Below, one piece after another: positions 7,697 through 14,264 of a DNA stretch of 24,862 nucleotides. The notes under the pieces are model-generated. The model was not told the origin of the DNA. It saw nothing but the letters and a program-made list of their open reading frames with translations, and ran no database searches. The DNA lies in the NCBI GenBank assembly GCA_046727575.1, contig JBKPCV010000071.1, forward strand, positions 1 through 24,862, written 5' to 3'. This stretch comes from DASPTH01 sp046727575. Lineage in GTDB: Bacteria; Actinomycetota; Acidimicrobiia; IMCC26256; DASPTH01. The position numbers and the translations under genes are program-made. The first letter of the stretch is position 1. Every line of letters begins with the position of its first letter.

Positions 7697-8152
7697 TTAG
7701 AGTCCGAGCGTCGACTGCACGCCGGCGTGACGGTCGAGGGCGCGCATGCGTGCGCCCACCACCGTGAGCAGCTTCGGCGCGATCGACGGCATCGCGATCG
7801 CGAGCATCTCGTTGAACTCGTGACGGCCGAGCACGAGCAGCTGCATCGGGGTCTGCGCCGTGACGGTGGCGACCCGCTCACCGCCGTCGATCAATGCCAT
7901 TTCACCGAAGAAGCCGCCGGCGCCGATCCGTCCTACCTCGTCGCCGTCGACCGTCGCGACGGCGTCCCCCTCAGCTATCACGAAGAAATCGAGGCCAGGC
8001 TCGTCCTCCATGGTCACCTGCGTGCCCGCATCGACCACGCGCGCCTGCGCCATCGCCGCGATCTGCTCGATCTCGTGGTCGTCGCATGCCGAGAACAGCC
8101 AGACCCGTCGGAGCAGCGCGATCCGCTGCTCGAGATCGATGCCCTCGGTCAT
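7697..8152 (-). CDS. Stand-alone cyclic-nucleotide-binding domain protein
   Basis: A 151-residue protein made of one cyclic-nucleotide-binding domain (about 18-130) and a short C-terminal helix, with no DNA-binding or kinase domain. The phosphate-binding cassette is intact: FFGEMALIDGGERVATVTA at 81-99, with E84 and R93 placed to hold the ribose and cyclic phosphate as in CRP and PKA regulatory subunits. Its ATG (8150-8152) overlaps the stop of the upstream adenylate cyclase gene as ATGA, so the two are translationally coupled. The protein probably senses the cAMP made by its partner and acts by protein-protein contact. No signal peptide is seen. A CRP-type regulator is excluded by the absence of a helix-turn-helix. 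Confidence 0.9.
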   Translation of the reverse strand: MTEGIDLEQRIALLRRVWLFSACDDHEIEQIAAMAQARVVDAGTQVTMEDEPGLDFFVIAEGDAVATVDGDEVGRIGAGGFFGEMALIDGGERVATVTAQTPMQLLVLGRHEFNEMLAIAMPSIAPKLLTVVGARMRALDRHAGVQSTLGL

Positions 8153-10086
8153 GATCGCCCTCCACTCATCCCAGTGGCTCGAGTGCGCTCGGCAGCGACG
8201 ACACCCGGTTCATGGGGTAGCGCCGCCGACACATCATCGGTCACGTCGGGCACTCCACGAGCACCCGAGGTGATCACGCGCCAGAGTCGAAGCTCGCGGC
8301 TCACGCCCTTCAGCTCGACGTGCCCGATCGGCTCCACCGGCGGCGGTGAGGCGATGCGGTTCAGCACCTGATCGGAGAGGATGATCTCGCCGCGTCCCGC
8401 GATCGAGCACAGCCGCGCGCCGACGTTCACGGTGTCACCCACCACGTCGTACTGCCGGCGCCGGCGGCCCCCGAAGTGGGCGGCAACCGCTTCGCCCGTG
8501 TTCAGCCCGATGCCGAACGACACCTCAGGCGCGTCGCGCTCGAGCAGCTCGCGGTTCAGCTCGGGAGTGAGATCCTGGATCGCGAGCGCGCAGGCAAGAG
8601 CTTGCGACGGGTGATCGTTCGTCGGGATCGGCGCACCCCACACGGCGAACACCTCGTCACCGACGTACTTCATCAACGTTCCGCGCATCGACAGCACGAG
8701 CTCGGTCACACGGTCGTAGTAATGGTCGAGCATCACCCGGACGGTCGACGGCGACAGGCTCTCCGAGAGGGCGGTGAACCCTCGCAGGTCACAGAACAGC
8801 ACCGTCATGTCGAGCCGCTGTCCGTCGACGGCGAGCTCCGCACGGTCTTCGTCGACCAGCCGCTGCGCGACCGTCGACGGCACGTACTGGGAGAACAGCG
8901 TGGTGACGCGCCGACGCTGACGCGTTTCGCCGAAGTAGCGCAGGACGACTGCCCCCATGAAGGCGGCGGCGATGGCGATGAGCGGGTAGATGATGTTGTT
9001 GATCTCGCCGTGGTCGAACCGCCAGATCGCGAACACGAGATAGGCCAAGCCCAACACGAGCGCGACGAGCGGGGACAGCCACAACGGGAGCATCAGCACC
9101 GCGAGTCCGACCAGGACCGTGAGCAATGCCACCCACAGCAACGTGGACGTGTCGCTCGGCGACTCGAGGTATGTCGCTGTGAGGATCGTGTTCGCTGCAT
9201 TCGCGTGCAGGAACACTCCCGGGAGTCGCGACGACTTGTTGGTCGGCGCGAGCCGCACGTCGCCCGACAACGGATCAGTCGCACCGATGAACACGACCTT
9301 GCCGGCGACCTTCTTCGGATCGAGCGAGCCGTCGAGGACGTCGCGCGCGGAGATCGCGGTCGCCGGGTCCGAGAGCGCGTCCGAGAAGTTGAGGGTCATC
9401 GACGCCTGGCGCGCGGTCGGTATAAGTCGGTTGCCGACCTGCACACCGTCGGGTCGCACGATGATCGGGCTGTCGACGCTGCGCAGTTGCATCACGGCCG
9501 CGACCGACAACGCTGGGAGGAAGGCGCCGTCGCTTGTCTCGAAGACAAGCGGGATGCTGCGCACCACACCGTCCGCCGGGTCCTGGCTCACCTGCACGTG
9601 CCCGATGCCCGCCGCATTCTGCGCGAAGGGTTCGTAGAGACCGGTTTGTTGCAGCGCACGGGCCGGCCGGCCGCGTTTGCCCGGACGTGTCTTGGGAATC
9701 CCTTCGCCGAACACGACATTGCCGGCATGCGCCACCGACTGGGCAAACTGCGCGTCCCCGGCGGCGTCGTCGGACTGCTGAGAGAACACCAGGTCGAACA
9801 CGATCGCCTTCGCCCCGGCGGCGACGAGGCGATCGGTGAGGTCAGCCATGCGCGAACGGGGCCAGGGAAGCGGGTCGTTGAACGCCTTGATGGACGCCCG
9901 GTCGATACCGACGACCGCGACATGACGGTCTGTCGGCGCGCCGGGAAAGAGCGCGTCCGTGGCACGACGCTGGAACCCACCGAAGACCTGGGCCGACAGG
10001 CCGATCCACGCCACACCGGTGACGACGACGGTGAGGAGCAGGATCGACACGAGCCGCCGAGTCAGCACACGCCGTCGCACTCGCAC
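8149..10086 (-). CDS. Membrane CHASE2-domain class III adenylate cyclase
   Basis: A 645-residue sensor cyclase. Layout: first membrane helix about 12-32, extracytoplasmic CHASE2 sensor about 40-310 (VVGIDRASIKAFNDPLPWPR; KVVFIGATDPLSGD), three membrane helices about 314-336, 338-355 and 363-383, a linker, then the class III catalytic domain about 422-605. Metal aspartates are D433 (VLFCDLRGFTAL) and D477 (MKYVGDEVFAVWG). K473 and D547 occupy the adenine-selecting positions, and N554 and R558 (DTVNVGARL) the transition-state positions, so an active ATP cyclase is expected. The GTG start at 10084-10086 has AAGG just upstream; a GTG two codons later is an alternative and would suit a leaderless message from TAAGGT. 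The C-terminus overlaps the cyclic-nucleotide-binding gene by four bases. Confidence 0.95.
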   Translation of the reverse strand: MRVRRRVLTRRLVSILLLTVVVTGVAWIGLSAQVFGGFQRRATDALFPGAPTDRHVAVVGIDRASIKAFNDPLPWPRSRMADLTDRLVAAGAKAIVFDLVFSQQSDDAAGDAQFAQSVAHAGNVVFGEGIPKTRPGKRGRPARALQQTGLYEPFAQNAAGIGHVQVSQDPADGVVRSIPLVFETSDGAFLPALSVAAVMQLRSVDSPIIVRPDGVQVGNRLIPTARQASMTLNFSDALSDPATAISARDVLDGSLDPKKVAGKVVFIGATDPLSGDVRLAPTNKSSRLPGVFLHANAANTILTATYLESPSDTSTLLWVALLTVLVGLAVLMLPLWLSPLVALVLGLAYLVFAIWRFDHGEINNIIYPLIAIAAAFMGAVVLRYFGETRQRRRVTTLFSQYVPSTVAQRLVDEDRAELAVDGQRLDMTVLFCDLRGFTALSESLSPSTVRVMLDHYYDRVTELVLSMRGTLMKYVGDEVFAVWGAPIPTNDHPSQALACALAIQDLTPELNRELLERDAPEVSFGIGLNTGEAVAAHFGGRRRRQYDVVGDTVNVGARLCSIAGRGEIILSDQVLNRIASPPPVEPIGHVELKGVSRELRLWRVITSGARGVPDVTDDVSAALPHEPGVVAAERTRATGMSGGRS

Positions 10087-10157
10087 GACCTTAGGCTTCG
10101 GGTTGGTCTGTGGCCGACCGCTAGCTCTCGATGTACCACCGAGGCGAGGTCAACCGC

Positions 10158-10163
10158 GATAAT
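10158..10163 (+). promoter_or_regulatory. Possible -10 element, leaderless transcript
   Basis: GATAAT matches five of six bases of the consensus and stands six bases before the GTG at 10170, the spacing expected if transcription begins at the start codon. No good -35 hexamer is visible. Confidence 0.4.
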
Positions 10164-10169
10164 GCAAGG

Positions 10170-10448
10170 GTGCAGCCTCCCCTCGCGTTGGAATTCACGA
10201 CCACCGTGCTCCTGATCATCGCGATCGCGTCGATTGCAGTCCTCGTGCTCATCGTCGTGGCTCCCTGGCGACGCGTCCGCGAGGAGCCTCCCCTCGACCG
10301 CGACGTCGAGACCCGCATCCTCTTGCACCGCCCCAATCCCGAGGAGGAGACGGGCGAGATGCCGACCGCCCGCGTCACCGACCTGAACGACTTCGATCGA
10401 CACGAGAAGGCGGACTTCGCCGACCTGCGCGATCTCGACGAGCGCTAG
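10170..10448 (+). CDS. Small single-pass membrane protein of unknown function
   Basis: A protein of 92 residues (if started at GTG 10170) with one hydrophobic helix at about 8-31 (FTTTVLLIIAIASIAVLVLI) followed by a basic stop-transfer segment PWRRVREE and an acidic, Asp/Glu-rich cytoplasmic tail. No known domain is recognised. The frame is also open back to an ATG at 10131, but that start has no ribosome site and would add a charged stretch before the membrane helix; the GATAAT element favours a leaderless GTG. It is divergent from the adenylate cyclase gene and ends 12 bases before the convergent stop of the FabZ-like gene. A link to the cyclase is possible from position only. Confidence 0.65.
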   Translation: MQPPLALEFTTTVLLIIAIASIAVLVLIVVAPWRRVREEPPLDRDVETRILLHRPNPEEETGEMPTARVTDLNDFDRHEKADFADLRDLDER

Positions 10449-10460
10449 TCCGGACTGCCC

Positions 10461-10889
10461 TCAGGCCACGGCGAAGAACAGCCGCGCCTCACAGGCCGTC
10501 TCTCCGTCGACGGACGCGCGTCCCGCGCCCCAGCCGCCGCGGGCGCTGAGGCGCTCGAGCTCGACCGTGAGGAGCAGCTCGTCACCCGGTCGCACGATCC
10601 TTCGGAACCGGACCTTCTCCACACCACCGAACAGCGGCAGTTTTCCTCCGTACCGGTCGTCTGCGAGCAAGGCGATGGCGCCCGCCTGCGCGAGTGCCTC
10701 GAGCTGGATCACGCCGGGGAGCACGGGGTTGTCGGGGAAGTGGCCGGCGAGGAACGCCTCGTCACCGGTCACGCGGTAACGAGCCTCGATCGACCGCGCC
10801 GGCACGAACTGGTCGACCGCGTCGACGAATCGGAACGGCGGACGGTGCGGCAGTAGTGCGATCAGCGTCGCCGAGTCCGGATGCGTCAC
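10461..10889 (-). CDS. fabZ: FabZ-like 3-hydroxyacyl-ACP dehydratase
   Basis: A 142-residue single hot-dog-fold dehydratase that removes water from 3-hydroxyacyl-ACP in the elongation cycle of type II fatty acid synthesis. The hallmark motif is present: LLPHRPPFRFVD at 12-23 and GHFPDNPVLPGVIQLEALAQ at 49-68, giving catalytic H50 and E64. Length matches FabZ (about 140-155). The start is GTG at 10887-10889 with AGGA five bases upstream. It is divergent from the fabD operon across 164 bases that carry the tandem dyad repeat, so both sides are probably co-regulated. FabZ is preferred over FabA because of the short length and the HFPxxPVxPG pattern; other hot-dog dehydratases are less likely. 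Confidence 0.92.
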   Translation of the reverse strand: MTHPDSATLIALLPHRPPFRFVDAVDQFVPARSIEARYRVTGDEAFLAGHFPDNPVLPGVIQLEALAQAGAIALLADDRYGGKLPLFGGVEKVRFRRIVRPGDELLLTVELERLSARGGWGAGRASVDGETACEARLFFAVA

Positions 10890-10902
10890 GAGTTTCCTGA
10901 TT

Positions 10903-10922
10903 CGAGCGCGAGCACGCGCTCG
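10903..10922. repeat. Perfect inverted repeat in fabZ leader
   Basis: CGAGCGCG (10903-10910) and CGCGCTCG (10915-10922) form an 8-bp stem with a 4-base loop. On the minus strand it lies just upstream of the fabZ Shine-Dalgarno, so it would be a stem in the fabZ leader if transcription starts further upstream. Confidence 0.55.
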
Positions 10923-10926
10923 CGCG

Positions 10927-10963
10927 GTTACTGCTGAGTAATCGACGTTACCTCTGAGTAATC
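10927..10963. promoter_or_regulatory. Tandem dyad repeats, putative fatty-acid-synthesis operator
   Basis: Two copies of a 17-bp unit GTTAC-NN-CTGAGTAATC (10927-10943 and 10947-10963) repeat at exactly 20 bp, about two helical turns. Each contains a dyad, TTACT-N4-AGTAA in the first and TTACC-N4-AGTAA in the second. They lie between divergent fabZ and fabD. Similar arrangements bind regulators such as FasR or MabR-type proteins in other actinobacteria; which protein binds here is unknown. Confidence 0.6.
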
Positions 10964-10980
10964 ACACACACTGTCACGAA

Positions 10981-11017
10981 CCCCCGGCGCGGATGTAACC
11001 ACGTCGCGCGCCGGGGG
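10981..11017 (+). repeat. GC-rich hairpin in fabD leader
   Basis: CCCCCGGCGCG (10981-10991) and CGCGCCGGGGG (11007-11017) are perfectly complementary over 11 bp around a 15-base loop. The hairpin ends 37 bases before the chosen fabD start. It has no T-tract and could be an attenuator, an mRNA-stabilising structure or part of a protein-binding site. Confidence 0.6.
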
Positions 11018-11053
11018 GTCGGAGTGAGTCAACCCCCAAGCGGAGTGCAGAGT

Positions 11054-11968
11054 GTGGGCGTCGCCGTCGTCTTCCCCGGTCAGGGGACGCAGGAACCTGG
11101 TATGGCCGAGCCCTGGCGCGACGACGCGGCGTGGTCGGTCGTCGAACGGGCGGAAGCCGCGCTCGATGAGCCACTCGCGCATCTGGTCATCGACGCACAC
11201 AACAACACCCTCGCCCGGACTCGCGAGGCCCAGCTCGCCGTGCTCCTCACCTCACTCGTGGCTTGGGAGGCGCTCCAGCCCATCCCGGACGTGCCGGTCG
11301 CATTCGCGGGTCACTCGCTCGGGCAAGTCACCGCGCTGATCGCCGCGGGCGTGCTGCCGTTCGACGCTGGGATCCGTTTTGCCGCTCGACGCGCGGAGCA
11401 GACCCAGGCCGCGGCCGACGCCCGTCCCGGTCGCATGGCGGCGCTCCTCGGCGCGACACCGGTACAGGCTCACGCCGCATGCGAGGCCGCGCCCGATGCG
11501 TGCTGGATCGCCAACGACAACGCGCCCGGACAGCTCGTCATCGCCGGCTCGCCGGAGGGCGTCGAAGCCGCAACGGCACGCGCGCGCGACATCGGCGTGA
11601 AGCGGGTCACGCCACTCAACGTCGGCGGCGCGTTCCACACACCGCTGATGCGCCAAGCGAGCGATGCCCTCGAGCGCGAGCTCGCGGCGGTGACGTTCTC
11701 GGCGTCGTCGGTTCCGGTAGTGTCGAACGAGGACGCGCGCGGATACGCCGACGGCGAAGGCTGGCGGGAGCGCCTGGCGCGCCACGTCTCGAAGCCGGTG
11801 CTGTGGCGCTCGACCATGGAAACGCTCGTCGGGGCCGGCGCCGACACGTTCCTCGAAGTCGGACACGGATCGATGCTCGCCGCGCTCGCCAGGCGCGGCG
11901 CTCGGGGCGTCACCGTCCGGAACGTCTCGGTGCCCGACGACATCCCCCACGACCTGCCGATCGGCTGA
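11054..11968 (+). CDS. fabD: Malonyl-CoA:ACP transacylase
   Basis: A 304-residue enzyme that loads malonate from CoA onto acyl carrier protein for fatty acid elongation. It begins with the characteristic VVFPGQGTQ (5-13), has the nucleophile S88 in FAGHSLGQVTAL, a conserved arginine in RFAARRAEQTQ (about 112-113), and the catalytic histidine H195 in GAFHTPLM. Length is normal. The GTG at 11054 is chosen because GGAG stands eight bases upstream and the fold begins right away; a GTG at 11024 would add ten residues without a spaced ribosome site. It is the first gene of an eight-gene plus-strand operon and is separated by 17 bases from the biotinyl-like gene. Confidence 0.96.
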   Translation: MGVAVVFPGQGTQEPGMAEPWRDDAAWSVVERAEAALDEPLAHLVIDAHNNTLARTREAQLAVLLTSLVAWEALQPIPDVPVAFAGHSLGQVTALIAAGVLPFDAGIRFAARRAEQTQAAADARPGRMAALLGATPVQAHAACEAAPDACWIANDNAPGQLVIAGSPEGVEAATARARDIGVKRVTPLNVGGAFHTPLMRQASDALERELAAVTFSASSVPVVSNEDARGYADGEGWRERLARHVSKPVLWRSTMETLVGAGADTFLEVGHGSMLAALARRGARGVTVRNVSVPDDIPHDLPIG

Positions 11969-11985
11969 GAGAGGTTGCACGAACC

Positions 11986-12249
11986 ATGGAGGCACTCCTG
12001 ACCCACGGCGAGGGGCTCCTCGTCCCCGAGCGGGTGATCATCGCCCCGTCGGTGGGGATCTTCCGTCCGCTCGACGACATCGACGAGGGCGCCCTGGTCG
12101 ACGAGGGCCAGGCGGTCGGGCTGCTCGACGCCCTGGGCACTTCGATCCCGGTGTGCAGCCCGTTTCGCGGCAAACTCGTGGGCATGCTCGTCCACCCCGG
12201 GGAACGTCTCCGCGAGGGCCAGCCGGTCGCCTGGCTCCGGGTCGCCTAG
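11986..12249 (+). CDS. Biotinyl/lipoyl-domain-like protein lacking the attachment lysine
   Basis: An 87-residue protein resembling the C-terminal domain of biotin carboxyl carrier protein: IIAPSVGIFRPL (23-34), VDEGQAVGLLDALGT (about 43-57), then SPFRGKLVGMLVHPGERLRE, as in the two half-barrels of the biotinyl fold. The hairpin that normally carries EAMKM with the biotinylated lysine reads DALGT, so no lysine is available there and classical biotinylation or lipoylation is not expected. The ATG at 11986 has GAGG eleven bases upstream. It lies 17 bases after fabD and ends two bases before fabH. It may be a structural or regulatory partner of the AccD6-like protein or of the synthase, but this is inference. 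Confidence 0.8.
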   Translation: MEALLTHGEGLLVPERVIIAPSVGIFRPLDDIDEGALVDEGQAVGLLDALGTSIPVCSPFRGKLVGMLVHPGERLREGQPVAWLRVA

Positions 12250-12251
12250 GT

Positions 12252-13238
12252 ATGCGCGCCTGCCTCGCAGGTTGGGGTACCGCGCTCCCCGAGTACCGCC
12301 TGACGAACGCCGAACTGGAGCAACGCGTCGACACGACGAACCAGTGGATCGTCGAGCGCACCGGCATCCGTGAGCGCCGGGTCGCCGGCCCGGGCGACAC
12401 CACCGCGAGTCTGGCGGTCGAGGCCGGCGCGGCCGCGATCAAGCACGCGGGCCTGACGCCCGACGCGATCGACCTCCTCGTGATCGCGACGGCGAGCCCC
12501 GAGCAACTCATCCCGCACACCGGTGCGTTCGTCGGTGACGGCCTCGGCATCCGCTGCGGCTCGTTCGACATCAATGTTGGTTGCGCCGGCTTCGTCTACG
12601 AGCTCGTGATCGGTTCCTCGATGCTCGCGGCTGGAAACCTGCAGCACGTGCTCGTCATCGGGGCCGAGACGCTGAGCCGCCTCGTGGACCAGCTCGACCG
12701 TTCGACCTGCATCCTCTTCGGGGACGGCGCCGCCGCGTTCGTCCTCAGCGCGTCGCCCGACGACGGGCCCGGGATGCTCGCATGGCAGCTCGGCTGCGAC
12801 GGCTCTGCAACCAGCCTGCTCGAGGTTCCGGCGGGGGGGAGCCGTCTCCCGACGTCCGCCGAGACGGTCGCGCACCGCGAGCACTTCATTCGGATGCAAG
12901 GACAGGAGGTGTTCCGCCGCGCCGTACGCATCGTCATCGAGTCGGCGCAGACCACTCTCGACCGCGCCGGGGTCTCGATCGGCGACGTCACCTGGTTCGC
13001 ACCCCATCAGGCGAACGTCCGTATCATCGAAGCCGCGGCCGCCCGGCTCGGCATCCCGCTCGAACGGACCCTCGTGAACATCGATCGGTACGGCAACACG
13101 AGCGCCGCGTCGATCCCGCTCGTGCTCGCCGAAGCTGCCGACGACGGTCGCGTCAACGACGGCGACCTCGTACTCCTGTCAGGATTCGGAGCCGGGATGG
13201 CATGGGGCAGTGCCCTGCTCCGGTGGGGCCGCGTGTGA
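12252..13238 (+). CDS. fabH: 3-oxoacyl-ACP synthase III
   Basis: A 328-residue condensing enzyme that starts fatty acid synthesis by joining an acyl-CoA primer to malonyl-ACP. The catalytic triad is clear: C111 in DINVGCAGFVYEL, H252 in APHQANVRII and N282 in YGNTSAASIP. The N-terminal motif NQWIVERTGIRERR (30-43) is typical of FabH and contains the CoA-contacting tryptophan and arginines. The ATG at 12252 follows the preceding stop by two bases, so it is likely translated by coupling; no separate strong ribosome site is seen. The stop overlaps the GTG start of fabG by four bases (GTGA). Primer preference (acetyl versus branched) cannot be read from the sequence. Confidence 0.97.
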   Translation: MRACLAGWGTALPEYRLTNAELEQRVDTTNQWIVERTGIRERRVAGPGDTTASLAVEAGAAAIKHAGLTPDAIDLLVIATASPEQLIPHTGAFVGDGLGIRCGSFDINVGCAGFVYELVIGSSMLAAGNLQHVLVIGAETLSRLVDQLDRSTCILFGDGAAAFVLSASPDDGPGMLAWQLGCDGSATSLLEVPAGGSRLPTSAETVAHREHFIRMQGQEVFRRAVRIVIESAQTTLDRAGVSIGDVTWFAPHQANVRIIEAAAARLGIPLERTLVNIDRYGNTSAASIPLVLAEAADDGRVNDGDLVLLSGFGAGMAWGSALLRWGRV

Positions 13239-13981
13239 CCGCGCCGCGCACAGCTTTCGTGACCGGGGGCTCGAGAGGTATCGGCCGCGCCTGCGTGCTC
13301 GCGCTCGCGCAGGCAGGCCACCACGTCGCGTTCTGCTACTTGTCCGACAACGACGGAGCGAAAGAGACGCAGGCTGCGGTGGAGGAAGCGGGCGGAGAAG
13401 CACACGCAGTCAAGACAGACGTCGCGGACACGTCGTCCGTCGATCGCACGTTCAGTGAAGTCGAGGACACGCTGGGGCCGGTCGAGCTGCTCGTCAACAA
13501 CGCCGGGATCACGGCCGACGGCCTCGTGGCGCGTATGACGGACGACCAGTGGGAGTCGGTCCTGCGCACGAACTTGACGGGCGCCTTTCACACGATCCGG
13601 CGCGCGACGCCCAAGATGATGCGGGCGCGATTCGGTCGGATCGTCAACGTGTCGTCCGTGAGCGGCCAGGCCGGACAGGCCGGACAGGCCAACTACGCGG
13701 CCGCGAAAGCCGGGCTCCTGGGCCTCACGCGGTCGGTAGCCCGTGAGCTGGCTCCGCGCGGCATCACCTGCAACGCCGTTGCCCCCGGACCTATCGTGAC
13801 CGCCATGACCGACGCCTTGCCCGACGCGTGGCGCGCCTGGGCAACGGAAACGGTGCCGCTCGGGCGACTCGGCACGCCCGAGGAGGTCGGCGCGGTCGTC
13901 GCTTTCTTGTGCTCCGACTCGGCCGGGTACGTCACCGGCGCCCTCGTGCCCGTGGACGGCGGGCTGGGCATGGGGCATTGA
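13235..13981 (+). CDS. fabG: 3-oxoacyl-ACP reductase
   Basis: A 248-residue short-chain dehydrogenase that reduces 3-oxoacyl-ACP to 3-hydroxyacyl-ACP. The cofactor motif TGGSRGIG is at 10-17, NNAG at 88-91, N113, active-site serine in VNVSSVSG (about 141), Y154 and K158 in NYAAAKAG; the C-terminus YVTGALVPVDGGLGM is the usual FabG ending. Operon position between fabH and acpP supports FabG rather than an unrelated dehydrogenase. The GTG start overlaps the fabH stop. The loop before the catalytic tyrosine reads GQAGQAGQA and is encoded by a 9-bp tandem repeat, but its length equals that of E. coli FabG, so no insertion is implied. Confidence 0.96.
   Translation: MTAPRTAFVTGGSRGIGRACVLALAQAGHHVAFCYLSDNDGAKETQAAVEEAGGEAHAVKTDVADTSSVDRTFSEVEDTLGPVELLVNNAGITADGLVARMTDDQWESVLRTNLTGAFHTIRRATPKMMRARFGRIVNVSSVSGQAGQAGQANYAAAKAGLLGLTRSVARELAPRGITCNAVAPGPIVTAMTDALPDAWRAWATETVPLGRLGTPEEVGAVVAFLCSDSAGYVTGALVPVDGGLGMGH
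13667..13690 (+). repeat. 9-bp tandem repeat inside fabG
   Basis: The unit CAGGCCGGA occurs 2.67 times in a row and encodes most of the GQAGQAGQA loop just before the catalytic tyrosine of FabG. It is in frame and does not disturb the gene. Confidence 0.85.
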
Positions 13982-14012
13982 CCGGACCTGCCGACCCGCT
14001 ACAGGAGGAACG

Positions 14013-14264
14013 ATGGAACGTGACGAGGCGTTCTCCGCGCTGCGAGAGGTCGCCGTCGAGGTGCTCAGCGTTGAGCCCGATCAGGTAGTAGAGACCGCGA
14101 AGTTCAAGGAAGACCTCGACGCCGACAGCCTCGACCTCGTCGAGCTCGTGATGGAGCTCGAGGAGCGGTTCGAGATCCAGGTGCCCGAGGAAGACCTCGA
14201 GAACGTCGCGACCGTCGGCAACGCCGTCGACCTGGTGATGGCCAAGGTCGACGCCAAGACATGA
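14013..14264 (+). CDS. acpP: Acyl carrier protein
   Basis: An 83-residue acidic carrier protein. The phosphopantetheine site is S39 in DLDADSLDLVEL, and the protein forms the usual helix bundle with the acidic recognition helix VMELEERFEIQVPEED that contacts fatty acid synthase enzymes. A textbook AGGAGG lies four bases before the ATG, the strongest ribosome site in the operon, fitting the high demand for this protein. The stop overlaps the fabF start as ATGA. It lies 31 bases after fabG, the longest gap in the operon, possibly allowing extra initiation of transcription or translation. A holo-ACP synthase must act on S39 but is not encoded in this window. Confidence 0.97.
   Translation: MERDEAFSALREVAVEVLSVEPDQVVETAKFKEDLDADSLDLVELVMELEERFEIQVPEEDLENVATVGNAVDLVMAKVDAKT

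Noticed and set aside
8476..10215. Plus-strand open frame of 579 codons
   Set aside because: Antisense to the CHASE2 cyclase; Arg/His/Glu-rich low-complexity composition.
10947..10963. CRISPR-like direct repeats near fabD
   Set aside because: Only two short units with a 3-bp spacer; they fit an operator, not a CRISPR array.
13667..13690. Possible insertion in FabG from the 9-bp tandem repeat
   Set aside because: The loop has the same number of residues as in E. coli FabG, so the repeat does not add sequence.
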